NCBI RefSeq assembly: GCF_000317555.1
Contig: NC_019745.1
Location: forward strand, 372,001 to 436,000
Length of the DNA stretch: 64,000 bases
Direction of reading: 5' to 3'
DNA from: Gloeocapsa sp. PCC 7428
Lineage (GTDB): Bacteria > Cyanobacteriota > Cyanobacteriia > Cyanobacteriales > Chroococcidiopsidaceae
The position numbers were made by a program, and so were the translations under genes. Below are positions 49,084 through 57,967 of this stretch, one piece after another; the stretch's first letter is position 1; each line of letters starts with the position of its first letter. Below the pieces are notes generated by a model. That model ran no database searches. It worked only from the letters and a program-made list of their open reading frames with translations, and was not told where the DNA came from.

Positions 49084-49533
49084 TTACTCGCGAATCCAGG
49101 AACTTAGACTCGATTGCCAACTTACAAGTTCTTCGTCTTTAAACCATAGGCTGACTTCTTGAGTTGCGGTTTCTGGCGCATCCGAACCATGAATAATGTT
49201 GCGTCCAATATCAACGCCAAAATCACCGCGAATTGTTCCTGGTTCAGCATTTAAGGGATTCGTTGCGCCAATCATTTTGCGGGCGGCAGCGATGACACCA
49301 TCACCTTCCCAAACCATCGCTACAACAGGACCAGAAGTAATAAATTCTACCAGTCCTGCAAAAAAAGGCTTTTCCCGATGAACGCCGTAATGCTGTTCGG
49401 CGAGTTCGCGGCTAACTTGCATGAATTTTAAGCCGACGAGGGTAAACCCCTTTACTTCAAAGCGGCTAATAATTTCGCCTACAAGTCCGCGTTGTACACC
49501 ATCGGGCTTAATTGCTAAAAACGTGCGTTCCAA
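49084..49533 (-). CDS. ndk: nucleoside diphosphate kinase
   Basis: Ndk exchanges the gamma phosphate between NTPs and NDPs through a phosphohistidine. The 149-residue protein has the normal length, the start [17 protein letters not shown] and the active-site histidine in [12 protein letters not shown]. The start is TTG 49533. It is supported by AGGAGA at 49539-49544, five bases upstream, and by the family N-terminus, so this is a genuine non-ATG start. Confidence 0.97.
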   Translation of the reverse strand: MERTFLAIKPDGVQRGLVGEIISRFEVKGFTLVGLKFMQVSRELAEQHYGVHREKPFFAGLVEFITSGPVVAMVWEGDGVIAAARKMIGATNPLNAEPGTIRGDFGVDIGRNIIHGSDAPETATQEVSLWFKDEELVSWQSSLSSWIRE

Positions 49534-49774
49534 GGTTATCTCCTGTAAAGATGAACAAAGCGATTAGCATATTAGCTTTTGAAATCAAAAGTGTCCCAGA
49601 ATCAACCTAAAGGTTAACTATAGGTTAAATTTGAACGCTAACAGCTGAATACTACCGCCATACAACAACAAAAAACAGATTATCTCAGAAAGTCTCTCTT
49701 AGTTCAGAATTCGTTTTGAAATAGATGAGTTAAACTGGCTATTCGTGGGTGAAACTATACGAGGTCAAGACATA

Positions 49775-51838
49775 ATGGGTGTTGAGTTAAGCACAAATTC
49801 AGCATTAGAGAGCCAGCCGCCTCTTGAACTCCAACCGCAGAAGCAGGAACAAGCTTCTGAAGCCAAAAAGGCAGCAGATAATGGATACAAAGCGGAGCAA
49901 AATAATAAAAAGTCATTATCAAATCCTAAAACCGAGACTTTGCCACAGAGAAAATGGAAAATAGAAGACAGCGAAGCTCTATATCGAATTGATGGATGGG
50001 GCGAGCCTTACTTTTCCATTAATGCTGCTGGTCATGTGACAGTTTCCCCAAAAGGCGATCGCGGTGGCTCTTTAGATTTGTACGAGTTAGTCAACGCGCT
50101 CAAGCAGCGTAATTTATCACTACCATTGCTGATTCGTTTTTCAGATATTTTGGAAGATCGAATTCAGCGGTTAAATGCGTGTTTTGCCAAAGCGATCGCG
50201 CGCTATAACTACCCTGGTGTTTATCGTGGTGTTTATCCGGTCAAGTGCAATCAACAAAAGCACTTAATCGAGGATCTCGTGCGATTTGGTCAACCGCATC
50301 AGTTCGGCTTGGAAGCTGGCTCTAAGCCGGAATTAATGATTGCTTTGGCAATGCTTGATACCCCTGGTGCGCTGTTAGTCTGTAATGGCTACAAAGACCG
50401 CGAATACATCGAAATTGCCATGCTAGCAACACGCCTAGGGCAAACTCCGATCATTGTCTTAGAGCAAATTGAAGAAGTCGATCTTGTGATCAACGCCAGT
50501 CGCCAGTTAGGAATTCGACCGATTTTAGGCGTGCGGGCAAAGTTAAGTACCCAAGGAATGGGACGCTGGGGAACGTCAAGCGGCGATCGCGCTAAATTTG
50601 GTTTAACAATTCCTGAAATTATTCAAGCAGTCGATAAGTTACGCGATGCTAATCTCCTCGATTCGTTGCAACTGCTTCACTTTCACATCGGTTCGCAAAT
50701 CTCGGCAATTAACGTCATCAAAGATGCGATTCAAGAAGCTAGCCGCATTTATGTTGAGTTAGCGCAACTTGGCGCAGATATGAAGTATCTCGATGTTGGC
50801 GGTGGCTTAGGCGTAGACTACGACGGCTCGCAAACGAACTTCTACGCCTCGAAAAACTATAATATGCAAAATTATGCCAACGACATCGTGGCAGAGCTTA
50901 AAGACGCGTGTGCAGAGCGGAAAATGCCCGTACCGACGCTTATTAGTGAAAGCGGGAGAGCGATCGCATCGCATCAATCGATTCTCATTTTTGATGTGCT
51001 GAGTACCTGTGATGTTCCTTCTGGTTCACCCGAACCACCGCGCCCTGAAGAACCGCCCCTGATTCACAACCTGTGGGAAACGTTTCAATCGATCAACGTT
51101 GAAAACTACCAAGAAGCCTATCACGACATTACTCAATTTAAAGAAGAATCGATCAGCCGCTTTAATTTGGGGATTCTGAGCCTCACTGAACGGGCGCGTG
51201 TCGAGCGGATCTACTGGGCTTGCTGCGAGAAGATCATGGGTATTACGCGCCAGCAAGAATACGTTCCAGATGACTTAGAAGAACTCGAAAAAATTATGGC
51301 TTCGATCTACTACGTCAATCTGTCGGTATTTCAATCTGCACCAGATTGCTGGGCGATCGACCAGTTGTTCCCAATTATGCCGATTCATCGTTTAGATGAA
51401 GAACCAACACGGCGCGGTATCTTAGCCGATTTAACGTGCGATAGTGACGGTAAGATTGATAAGTTTATTGACCTGCGGGATGTCAAGTCAGTTTTAGAAC
51501 TGCACACGTTTAAACCTGACGAACCTTACTACTTAGGAATGTTCCTTAGCGGTGCTTACCAAGAAATTATGGGCAACCTCCACAATTTGTTTGGTGACAC
51601 AAATGCGGTTCATATTCAGTTAACGCCCAAGGGATACCAAATTGAGCACGTCGTCAAAGGTGACACGATGACTGAGGTTGTCGGTTATGTGCAGTACGAC
51701 TCTGAAGATTTAGTAGAAAGTATACGCCAGCGGACTGAACAAGCACTCGAAGAGAAGCGGATTACGCTTGCTGAATCGCAACGACTGCTACAAACTTATG
51801 AGCAGAGCTTAAGTCGATATACTTACTTGTCTCCGTAG
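49775..51838 (+). CDS. speA: biosynthetic arginine decarboxylase
   Basis: SpeA makes agmatine from arginine with PLP, the first step of plant/cyanobacterial polyamine synthesis. The 687 residues include a 65-residue, low-complexity N-terminus, the PLP lysine in YPVKCNQQKHL, HFHIGSQI, DVGGGLGVDYDGS and the C-terminal domain (DLTCDSDGKIDKFI). ATG 49775 follows GAGG at 49761 and is preferred over GTG 49745. Confidence 0.96.
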   Translation: MGVELSTNSALESQPPLELQPQKQEQASEAKKAADNGYKAEQNNKKSLSNPKTETLPQRKWKIEDSEALYRIDGWGEPYFSINAAGHVTVSPKGDRGGSLDLYELVNALKQRNLSLPLLIRFSDILEDRIQRLNACFAKAIARYNYPGVYRGVYPVKCNQQKHLIEDLVRFGQPHQFGLEAGSKPELMIALAMLDTPGALLVCNGYKDREYIEIAMLATRLGQTPIIVLEQIEEVDLVINASRQLGIRPILGVRAKLSTQGMGRWGTSSGDRAKFGLTIPEIIQAVDKLRDANLLDSLQLLHFHIGSQISAINVIKDAIQEASRIYVELAQLGADMKYLDVGGGLGVDYDGSQTNFYASKNYNMQNYANDIVAELKDACAERKMPVPTLISESGRAIASHQSILIFDVLSTCDVPSGSPEPPRPEEPPLIHNLWETFQSINVENYQEAYHDITQFKEESISRFNLGILSLTERARVERIYWACCEKIMGITRQQEYVPDDLEELEKIMASIYYVNLSVFQSAPDCWAIDQLFPIMPIHRLDEEPTRRGILADLTCDSDGKIDKFIDLRDVKSVLELHTFKPDEPYYLGMFLSGAYQEIMGNLHNLFGDTNAVHIQLTPKGYQIEHVVKGDTMTEVVGYVQYDSEDLVESIRQRTEQALEEKRITLAESQRLLQTYEQSLSRYTYLSP

Positions 51839-51839
51839 A

Positions 51840-52018
51840 TAGGAGCAGAGGAAGCAGGGGTGCCTGCGCCGTGCGGGAGGTCGGTTGCGTGCGGAGGTGT
51901 CCTCCGTTGAGCAAACCGACTGTAGGGTTTACCCCGTTGAGGCGACTGGCGTGAGCAGAGGAAGAATAGTGTTTTAAATAACTCAAAACTCACCACTCAT
52001 CACCCGTCCCGCGCCCCT
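51840..52018 (+). repeat. composite spacer repeat, variant copy
   Basis: Between the convergent speA and NDP-sugar genes lie GCAGAGGAAGCAGGGGTGCC, a GC-richer insertion with CGTGCGGGAGGTCGG, then GAATAGTGTTTTAAATAACTC and AAAACTCACCACTCATCACC. The last two modules match the copies at 48945 and 54430. Confidence 0.7.
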
Positions 52019-52023
52019 AGCTT

Positions 52024-53187
52024 TTAGTTGCCGTTTCCCAGCAATTCAACGATCGCGCGGTGTTCTAATGGCGGTTGTGAGGGTTGGGGATGGCGGGCGT
52101 CAGTAATTAGCCAATCGAGTGCAGCGGCTTGCACATCAATCGTCGCTCCGTTTTTATCGACGCAATAACGTCCAAACACTAACTTGTCAACCAAGCGGAC
52201 TCCAGGTCCGAGACGCGAGTAATCAAAAATGACACTGTTATCGACCGTAGCGCCGCTGCAAATCCAGCAATTTGGACCAATCATCGCTGGACCAATAATC
52301 TTTGCGCCATCTTCAATACGCGTCATTCCGCCGATATAAACGGGACCTGTAATATCAACTTTATCCCAGTTCACCGCCACATTTAACCCAGTGTAAATCC
52401 CTGGAGCCACCTCCTGACCTGGAATCTCCACATTTTTAATTTCTCGCGAGAGGACACCGCGAATCGCGTGCCAATAGTCAGGGACTTTACCGATATCGAC
52501 CCATTGAAAGTCCATCACTAATCCATAAAATGGCGCGCCGATTTCTACAAGTTTCGGGAATAATTGACTACCAATGTCGTATTGCTGACCGGAAGGAATG
52601 TAATCTAAAACTTCCGGTTCAAAAATGTAGATCCCCGTGCTGATATTGGTACTCAACGCTTCTTCAACCGCAGGCTTTTCTTGGAAAGCTTTGACGCGTC
52701 CTGCGTCATCGGTAACAACGATACCGTAACTGGAAACTTCCTCACGAGGAACCGATCGCATAATGACCGTCGCGATCGCACCTTTTGCTTTATGCCATTT
52801 CACTGCGGCGGTAAGATCCAAGTCAATCAACGCATCACCGCACAGCACGACAAACGTATCATCAAAAAATGGGGAAAAGTCTTGGATGCGCCGCATTCCT
52901 CCAGCAGATCCAATCGCTTCTCCCACTAATTCACCGTCTTCAATGCGCCCTTCAAACGAATACGCAATCTGGACGCCAAAACGCTGTCCGTCACGAAAGT
53001 AACTTTCAATTTCGCTGGCTAGGTGGCTGACGTTGACCATGATTTGGTCAAATCCGTGCTGGCGTAGCAATTCCAAAAGAAACTCCATCACTGGTTTTTG
53101 CAGGATGGGAATCATTGGTTTAGGAATTGTGTAAGTAATTGGACGTACGCGAGTTCCTTTACCAGCCGCCAAAATCATGGCTTTCAT
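52024..53187 (-). CDS. NDP-sugar pyrophosphorylase, mannose-1-phosphate guanylyltransferase-like
   Basis: The 387-residue enzyme has a nucleotidyltransferase domain (1-235) with LAAGKGTRVRP, PKPMIPI, GDALIDLDL and FQEKP. A left-handed beta-helix domain (about 245-370; PVYIGGMTRIEDGAKIIGP) follows. Such proteins make GDP-mannose or other NDP-sugars for glycans, and the base and sugar cannot be fixed here. A ribosome site (TGAGGAGC) precedes the ATG. An IS630 element ends 32 bp upstream of the ATG and may have separated the gene from its promoter. Confidence 0.87.
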   Translation of the reverse strand: MKAMILAAGKGTRVRPITYTIPKPMIPILQKPVMEFLLELLRQHGFDQIMVNVSHLASEIESYFRDGQRFGVQIAYSFEGRIEDGELVGEAIGSAGGMRRIQDFSPFFDDTFVVLCGDALIDLDLTAAVKWHKAKGAIATVIMRSVPREEVSSYGIVVTDDAGRVKAFQEKPAVEEALSTNISTGIYIFEPEVLDYIPSGQQYDIGSQLFPKLVEIGAPFYGLVMDFQWVDIGKVPDYWHAIRGVLSREIKNVEIPGQEVAPGIYTGLNVAVNWDKVDITGPVYIGGMTRIEDGAKIIGPAMIGPNCWICSGATVDNSVIFDYSRLGPGVRLVDKLVFGRYCVDKNGATIDVQAAALDWLITDARHPQPSQPPLEHRAIVELLGNGN

Positions 53188-53228
53188 AAATAGTTGCTCC
53201 TCAACCTTATATTTTTATACCTAAGTAG

Positions 53229-53834
53229 CTAGGCGGAATTAAACCGAAAACGCTCAAGCGTATATCCTCCTGCTTGACTTCGTGTTTCCATGCCTTTGAT
53301 CACTGCCATTGCTAAATCGTACTCATCTTCAAACATCTGCCCTGCGATCTCATGCGTTTTGAGTTGATGCCACTGGTCTTCAATCCGATTCATTTGAGCA
53401 CTATAGGGCGGTAGAAAGAACAGCAATAAACCTTCCTCTTGCCAGCGTTGCCAATGTTGTCGCACGATGTCGCGCTTGTGAATGGGGCAGTTATCCTGCA
53501 CCACAACCGTTAAGCGTCCAGTCTCCGCCAACGACAGGGCTGCTTTTTGGGCAATCCAGTTCATCACTGTGAGATAACTCTCACCATTAAACCCACCTTG
53601 GACCAGCGCATACTCAAAGGTGTTGTCCGGTTGCCATAGTCCCAAAATGCTGATGCGATTGCCACGGGTCGGCACTTGGTCCAACTGTTTTTGACTCCCA
53701 ACTCGACTGTAACTGTAGCTGACGGGGCTGTACAAACAGAACCCTGCTTCATCCAGGTACTTCAGGTCGATCTGCCCCTCTTGTGCTGCCAACTCTAGCG
53801 TGTCGAGGTCGGCTTGCTTGCGCCCTTGGTACAC
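53229..53834 (-). CDS. IS630 transposase, catalytic part (orfB)
   Basis: The C-terminal part of the transposase, 201 residues in its own frame. The DDE triad is visible as YLDEAG, VVVQDNCPIHK and PPYSAQMNRIEDQW. It is read from the upstream frame by a likely -1 slip on the A-run opposite 53887-53892, where both frames make QKRGF or KKGFYW and only the shifted frame continues in the family pattern (KKGFYWKRTRHRQQ). The full fused protein would be about 345 residues. Confidence 0.88.
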   Translation of the reverse strand: MYQGRKQADLDTLELAAQEGQIDLKYLDEAGFCLYSPVSYSYSRVGSQKQLDQVPTRGNRISILGLWQPDNTFEYALVQGGFNGESYLTVMNWIAQKAALSLAETGRLTVVVQDNCPIHKRDIVRQHWQRWQEEGLLLFFLPPYSAQMNRIEDQWHQLKTHEIAGQMFEDEYDLAMAVIKGMETRSQAGGYTLERFRFNSA

Positions 53835-54301
53835 TGGGTCTGGATTACGCTGCTGTCGGTGGCGGGTGCGCTTCCAGTAAAACCCCTTTTTTGCAGAATC
53901 CGGCGTATCCGGTCTGCACTCAGTTTTACCCCTCGCTCTTGCTCCAACAGGGCGGATAATTGGGCACTGTTGTAGGTGCGTTGGTCTTGGTCTAATCGGT
54001 TTTCTAGATACAAAAGGTCTGCCTCACCCCACCGCCGTTTCATCCCCCGTCCAGGGCTATCCCATAATCCCCCCAAGCCACCCTTCTGCCACCGCTTGAG
54101 GGTTTCTCGCACGGTCTGCTCCCGACATTGGAAGATCTCGGCAATTGCTGGGACGTTCCACCCTTGGGCATTCAGTCGCACCATATGAGCACGGTCTTTG
54201 ATGTGCTGTGCTACCCTGGGTGCAACTCGTAATTCTTGCAGAGTGCGGTCTGATTCCTCGCTGAGAACGATACGTAAAGGGGCGGGCATTGGTTCAAGCA
54301 A
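53795..54301 (-). CDS. IS630 transposase, DNA-binding part (orfA)
   Basis: The N-terminal 168-residue frame holds two helix-turn-helix segments (VRLNAQGWNVPAIAEIFQC, then WGEADLLYLENRL and SAQLSALLEQE) of the winged/paired type used by IS630 transposases to bind the inverted repeats. After the frameshift site its own frame runs on for about 25 unrelated residues (GSAPATDSSVIQT) and stops. Confidence 0.88.
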   Translation of the reverse strand: MLEPMPAPLRIVLSEESDRTLQELRVAPRVAQHIKDRAHMVRLNAQGWNVPAIAEIFQCREQTVRETLKRWQKGGLGGLWDSPGRGMKRRWGEADLLYLENRLDQDQRTYNSAQLSALLEQERGVKLSADRIRRILQKRGFTGSAPATDSSVIQTQCTKGASKPTSTR

Positions 54302-54429
54302 GATACAGGTTTTATTGTCTCTCCTATCTTACGTTTAATCTCGCCTGCCTACTTAAGTTAACGGATTGATACCTAATAATCGCTTAAATTTGAATATTTA
54401 GTCATCATTGAAACCACTGACAGCTATAA

Positions 54430-54566
54430 GTAGAAACTAGAGGCAAGGGAAAGAGTGGTGAGTGGTTAGTGAGTAGTGATGAGTTTTGAGTTATTTAAAA
54501 CACTATTCTTCCTCTGCACCTCTGCTTCTTTAACTCCCCAACCTCCGACCCCTGACCTCTGACCCC
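54430..54566 (-). repeat. composite spacer repeat, copy 2 (inverted)
   Basis: Read on the minus strand this is nearly the same as 48945-49078: AGGGGTCAGAGGTCAGGGGT, then AGTTAAAGAAGCAGAGGTGC, AGTGTTTTAAATAACTC, AAAACTCATCACTACTCACT and CTTTCCCTTGCCTC. It lies between the IS630 element and the 3' end of scpA. Confidence 0.8.
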
Positions 54567-55370
54567 TTATATTGCAGTAATTGTCCGAATTTTGATTTCT
54601 TGATAAAACTCATCTTGAGATAATTCTACTTTTGACTGCGCTGATAGAAGTAATAACGCCCAGAAAACACTAACGCGTTCTTGGACGGGTGCATGACTTG
54701 AAGTTTCAAGTGTATGGGAACACTTCGTCTGAGTCCACAACTCTACCAATTGATCTAGATTTAGCCATCGCTGTTCCTGCGGTTGAGTATTGTACGTGCA
54801 AGAATTTAAAAATTGTTCGATTTCTCCTGCGACCTCAGTGAGATTTTCCTGATGCGCTAACTCCAACGCCTGACGCAATTGTGTACGCGATGTCGAGGAG
54901 AACTTACGCGTCCGCGTGCTTGATGATACTTGTTGCGAAAGTTGCAATTGATTTGCCATTAATTGCAGCTGAGCAATGAGTTCTTGCAAAGTCACTCGGC
55001 GCTTTGGTGGTGGTAAAGCTGCTGGACGGCGGCGTAGTTGCTGTTCTAGGGGTAAACGTACTCGCGTGTAGGTATCGTTGGCATCTAAGAGAAAATCATC
55101 TTCAACGGGCTGTAGTTCAGCTTGTTGAGATTCTAGCTCAACTAAGGTGTTAGCTTTGAATAACACAAGCATTGACGCAGATAAGAAGGCTTGCCCTGAT
55201 TGTGATAAGTTTTTTTCAGAGGCGGTTTGTGTTGTCTCATCAATTGCAAAAACGACACTCAAGTAGCGATCAATGACGTCAATTACTTGAACATCCCAGG
55301 GATCAATTTCTCCTTTTTCGGCAAGCTCAATCAAGTGTGTAATTTTTGCTAGTAGTTGCGCAGCGTCCAT
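54567..55370 (-). CDS. scpA: segregation and condensation protein A
   Basis: ScpA is the kleisin that bridges the SMC dimer in chromosome compaction. The 267 residues show the N-terminal kleisin helix start (LLAKITHLIELAEKGEIDPW), a central variable part and a C-terminal winged-helix region (ERVSVFWALLLLSAQSKVE followed by QDEFYQEI). The protein is diverged compared with Firmicute ScpA but matches the cyanobacterial form. It diverges from pdxH. Confidence 0.88.
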   Translation of the reverse strand: MDAAQLLAKITHLIELAEKGEIDPWDVQVIDVIDRYLSVVFAIDETTQTASEKNLSQSGQAFLSASMLVLFKANTLVELESQQAELQPVEDDFLLDANDTYTRVRLPLEQQLRRRPAALPPPKRRVTLQELIAQLQLMANQLQLSQQVSSSTRTRKFSSTSRTQLRQALELAHQENLTEVAGEIEQFLNSCTYNTQPQEQRWLNLDQLVELWTQTKCSHTLETSSHAPVQERVSVFWALLLLSAQSKVELSQDEFYQEIKIRTITAI

Positions 55371-55695
55371 GGGTAGAGAGATCAGAGGTTAGGGGTCAGA
55401 GGTCAGAGAGAAATAGTGATTCCAAAGGCTGTGTTCTCAATACGTTGTTGAGGAGAATTGTAGGGAAGAGTGACGTTTTAGACAACGCATGAAAAATCTG
55501 AAAGTTCACTAAGGGTTAAGTACTCAAAAGTAACGAAATGCGATCGCCACACCGTAGCATACAAAATGCCCGCGCGATCGCACTTAGTACTCGAAATTTA
55601 CAGATAAATATATCAGGGTTCTCTAGTTGTGGCTCGGTAAATTATCTTAACCCGTTTTAAAATCCAAATTAGGGTACAAGTAACGATCGAGCAAT
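55371..55695. other. scpA-pdxH divergent spacer
   Basis: There is no gene here. It holds AGGTCAG-type heptamers at 55382-55410 and two HIP1-like sites near 55541 and 55576. Promoters for both genes must lie in this region but none was clear. Confidence 0.4.
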
Positions 55696-56340
55696 ATGAA
55701 TACCAGCGTAGCGGATCTTCGTAAAGACTATACTTTGCAAGGCTTTCAAGAAAAAGACGCCGATCCCAATCCGTTTAAACAGTTTCAAACGTGGTTTGAC
55801 CAAGCATTAGCCGCCGAGTTACCTGAACCCAACGCGATGACTTTAGCAACTGCTACCCCTGATGGGCGACCTTCGGCGCGGATGGTTCTATTAAAAGACT
55901 TCGACGAACGCGGTTTTGTCTTTTTCACAAACTACCACAGTCACAAAGGACAAGAACTCGCAGCAAATCCACAAGCTGCTCTCGTCTTTTGGTGGGCGGA
56001 ACTCGAACGTCAAGTACGCATCGAAGGGCGCGTAGAAAAAGCATCTGATGTGGAATCTGAAGCATATTTTCACAGTCGCCCATTAAATAGTCGTTTGGGG
56101 GCTTGGGCGTCAGATCAAAGTCAAGTTGTCGCTAGCCGCGAAGCTTTAGAACAGCGCTTGCAGGAACTCAAAAATAAGTATGAACATGAGGAAGTCCCGC
56201 GACCACCCCACTGGGGAGGATATCGTGTCATTCCCAGTGTGATTGAATTTTGGCAAGGACGCCCTAGCCGGCTCCACGATCGCCTCAACTATCGTCGTCA
56301 GGAAGATGGAAGTTGGCTAATTGAACGCTTGTCACCCTAA
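55696..56340 (+). CDS. pdxH: pyridoxamine 5'-phosphate oxidase
   Basis: PdxH oxidises pyridoxamine or pyridoxine phosphate to pyridoxal phosphate with FMN. The 214-residue length is normal. FMN- and substrate-binding segments are seen as [19 protein letters not shown] with [13 protein letters not shown], the [16 protein letters not shown] loop and the C-terminal [11 protein letters not shown] plus RLSP. Confidence 0.96.
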   Translation: MNTSVADLRKDYTLQGFQEKDADPNPFKQFQTWFDQALAAELPEPNAMTLATATPDGRPSARMVLLKDFDERGFVFFTNYHSHKGQELAANPQAALVFWWAELERQVRIEGRVEKASDVESEAYFHSRPLNSRLGAWASDQSQVVASREALEQRLQELKNKYEHEEVPRPPHWGGYRVIPSVIEFWQGRPSRLHDRLNYRRQEDGSWLIERLSP

Positions 56341-56406
56341 ATTAGGGGTGAGGAGTGAGGGAAAGAGTGGCTAGAGAAATTTATATTAGTTTTCTCGCCA
56401 AGCTTT

Positions 56407-57243
56407 TTAGGTTGTTTTAGTTTCAGGAGTTAAATTTTGTGCTATTTGAGTTGTGGGATCGGGCATGAAATGGTAGCGTAAGTAAATTCCTGAAGCGACA
56501 AATAGGATGATAATGAAACTACCTATTCCTAGGGGGTTGGGTAGCCAGAAAATAGCTTCGAGGTGATTCAGTTCGCCTGGAAGCAGTCGCCATACGAGTT
56601 GTTTTCCGACAATTTCAGGCTGTAAGGCGTTTGCGTCGGTTTCGACGTTTCTTGCCCCCCAAGGAGTATTTAAGCGAAACTCTAAGTCAAGAATCTCAGT
56701 AGGGTTAACGAGGACGTTACCGTTCGTCGAGATCAAGGAAAGCGATCGCAAATCTAATTCATAAACTAAGCGATTGCGGAGTAAGAAAATAAAGTTATTT
56801 TGATTGAGGTTCAGTTGCGACTTAACGACAGGCAATTCGGATGATTGTGCAACGACAGCAGTATTTGTTTTAGCAGTTGGATGAAAGAATTCATTGAACT
56901 TGGATTCGAGTTCTGCACCGTTATTAAAAGGAATCGTGACGGTGAGTTCTTCATTAGAAATGCGCTTGACTTTGCCATCGAGTTTCCGCGTGCGACGCTC
57001 GATGCTATTTAACCATTCTGTCGCTGAATCGCCGCTAAAAGTCATGAGGCGATCGCCTAACTTAATATGCTGGATAATTTCGCCATGATTGGGGCTATCA
57101 AAGTTTATACCAGCTTGATACTGCACGCACCCTGAAAGCAGCAGCGATGACAACAGAATAATCCACAATAGCCGCCATCGCGCTAGAAATCGAAGAAAAG
57201 TACGCAAAATGCGAGTTTTATGCATTGTCAAAATCGCAGACAT
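56407..57243 (-). CDS. DUF3153 lipoprotein
   Basis: The 278-residue protein has a lipoprotein signal (hydrophobic run then LLLSGC, with the cysteine at about residue 39), a DUF3153 domain (about 40-235) and a C-terminal membrane helix (about 240-258). It is thus anchored at both ends and faces the periplasm or thylakoid lumen. No function is established. A perfect AGGAGGTTAA at 57244-57253 supports ATG 57243. It follows the TPR gene by 16 bp in one operon. Confidence 0.82.
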   Translation of the reverse strand: MSAILTMHKTRILRTFLRFLARWRLLWIILLSSLLLSGCVQYQAGINFDSPNHGEIIQHIKLGDRLMTFSGDSATEWLNSIERRTRKLDGKVKRISNEELTVTIPFNNGAELESKFNEFFHPTAKTNTAVVAQSSELPVVKSQLNLNQNNFIFLLRNRLVYELDLRSLSLISTNGNVLVNPTEILDLEFRLNTPWGARNVETDANALQPEIVGKQLVWRLLPGELNHLEAIFWLPNPLGIGSFIIILFVASGIYLRYHFMPDPTTQIAQNLTPETKTT

Positions 57244-57259
57244 TTAACCTCCTATCGAT

Positions 57260-57844
57260 TCAAATCGACCAAATCAACCCAGCAAGCGTTAACGCGATCG
57301 CAATGAGTGCTACCCAAATAAACCGATTATCTTTTGTATTGACTTTACTCGGATCGATCGGTTCAGGAATTACGGGTGTTGGCGATGGGCGTTTTTTACT
57401 CACCGTACCACTACCTAATCGCGTTTGACTTTCATTATCGGGTAACGCGCCCAAGTCAGGAATTTGTGTTAACCATTCTTGAGGGCGTTTGAGTTGCGGT
57501 GCTTGTAATATGTAAAGTAATCGCCGCGCTTGTTTACTTGTTTCTGGATGCGGATGGCGCTTGAGTTGTTCGCACAGTGCTACGGCTTCCTTTTGCTGTC
57601 CGGCGGCTTCATACGCTGTGACTAGCCATATTTGAATTTCTCCTCCTAAGCGAGTATTTCGGGCGATAAGGGCGCTGGCTTTTTCTAGATGTTGTACTGC
57701 TTCACGGTACTTTCCCCGTTCAAACGCGGCTTTTCCCGCTTGATACTCGGTTTTCGCGATCGCTTGTGGTTCAGAAGTCACTTTTCCTATTACAATACCT
57801 TCTTTCTTGATATTGCCACTTTCATCGGATTTTGGATTGAACAA
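57260..57844 (-). CDS. TPR protein with C-terminal membrane anchor
   Basis: The 194 residues contain about two tetratricopeptide-like repeats (EYQAGKAAFERGKYREAVQ, then WLVTAYEAAGQQKEAVALC), a Pro-rich linker and a C-terminal membrane helix (FIWVALIAIALTLAGLIW). It probably holds a partner at the membrane. The start appears to be TTG 57844 with no close ATG. It precedes the DUF3153 gene by 16 bp. Confidence 0.75.
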   Translation of the reverse strand: MFNPKSDESGNIKKEGIVIGKVTSEPQAIAKTEYQAGKAAFERGKYREAVQHLEKASALIARNTRLGGEIQIWLVTAYEAAGQQKEAVALCEQLKRHPHPETSKQARRLLYILQAPQLKRPQEWLTQIPDLGALPDNESQTRLGSGTVSKKRPSPTPVIPEPIDPSKVNTKDNRFIWVALIAIALTLAGLIWSI

Positions 57845-57967
57845 GTTCTATGCTAATTGCCAAAGCACGGATGAAGCTTTCTTAGCCGTGTTCTAAGCTA
57901 CGGCATCTTCTGAATTTAGTTGTTACCACTTAACTAATAAAAAAGTGCTTTAAATCAAGAGGTCATC

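Larger units (their letters stand above)
53220..54358 (-). mobile_element. IS630 family insertion sequence
   Basis: The element is about 1.14 kb. Its ends are imperfect inverted repeats of about 26 bp (CTAAGTAGCTAGGCGGAATT at the left, and the reverse complement of the right end reading TTAAGTAGGCAGGCGAGATT). Both ends are flanked by TA, the target duplication typical of IS630/Tc1-mariner. It carries the transposase as two overlapping frames. The two end repeats differ at several bases, so the ends may be drifting. Confidence 0.85.
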
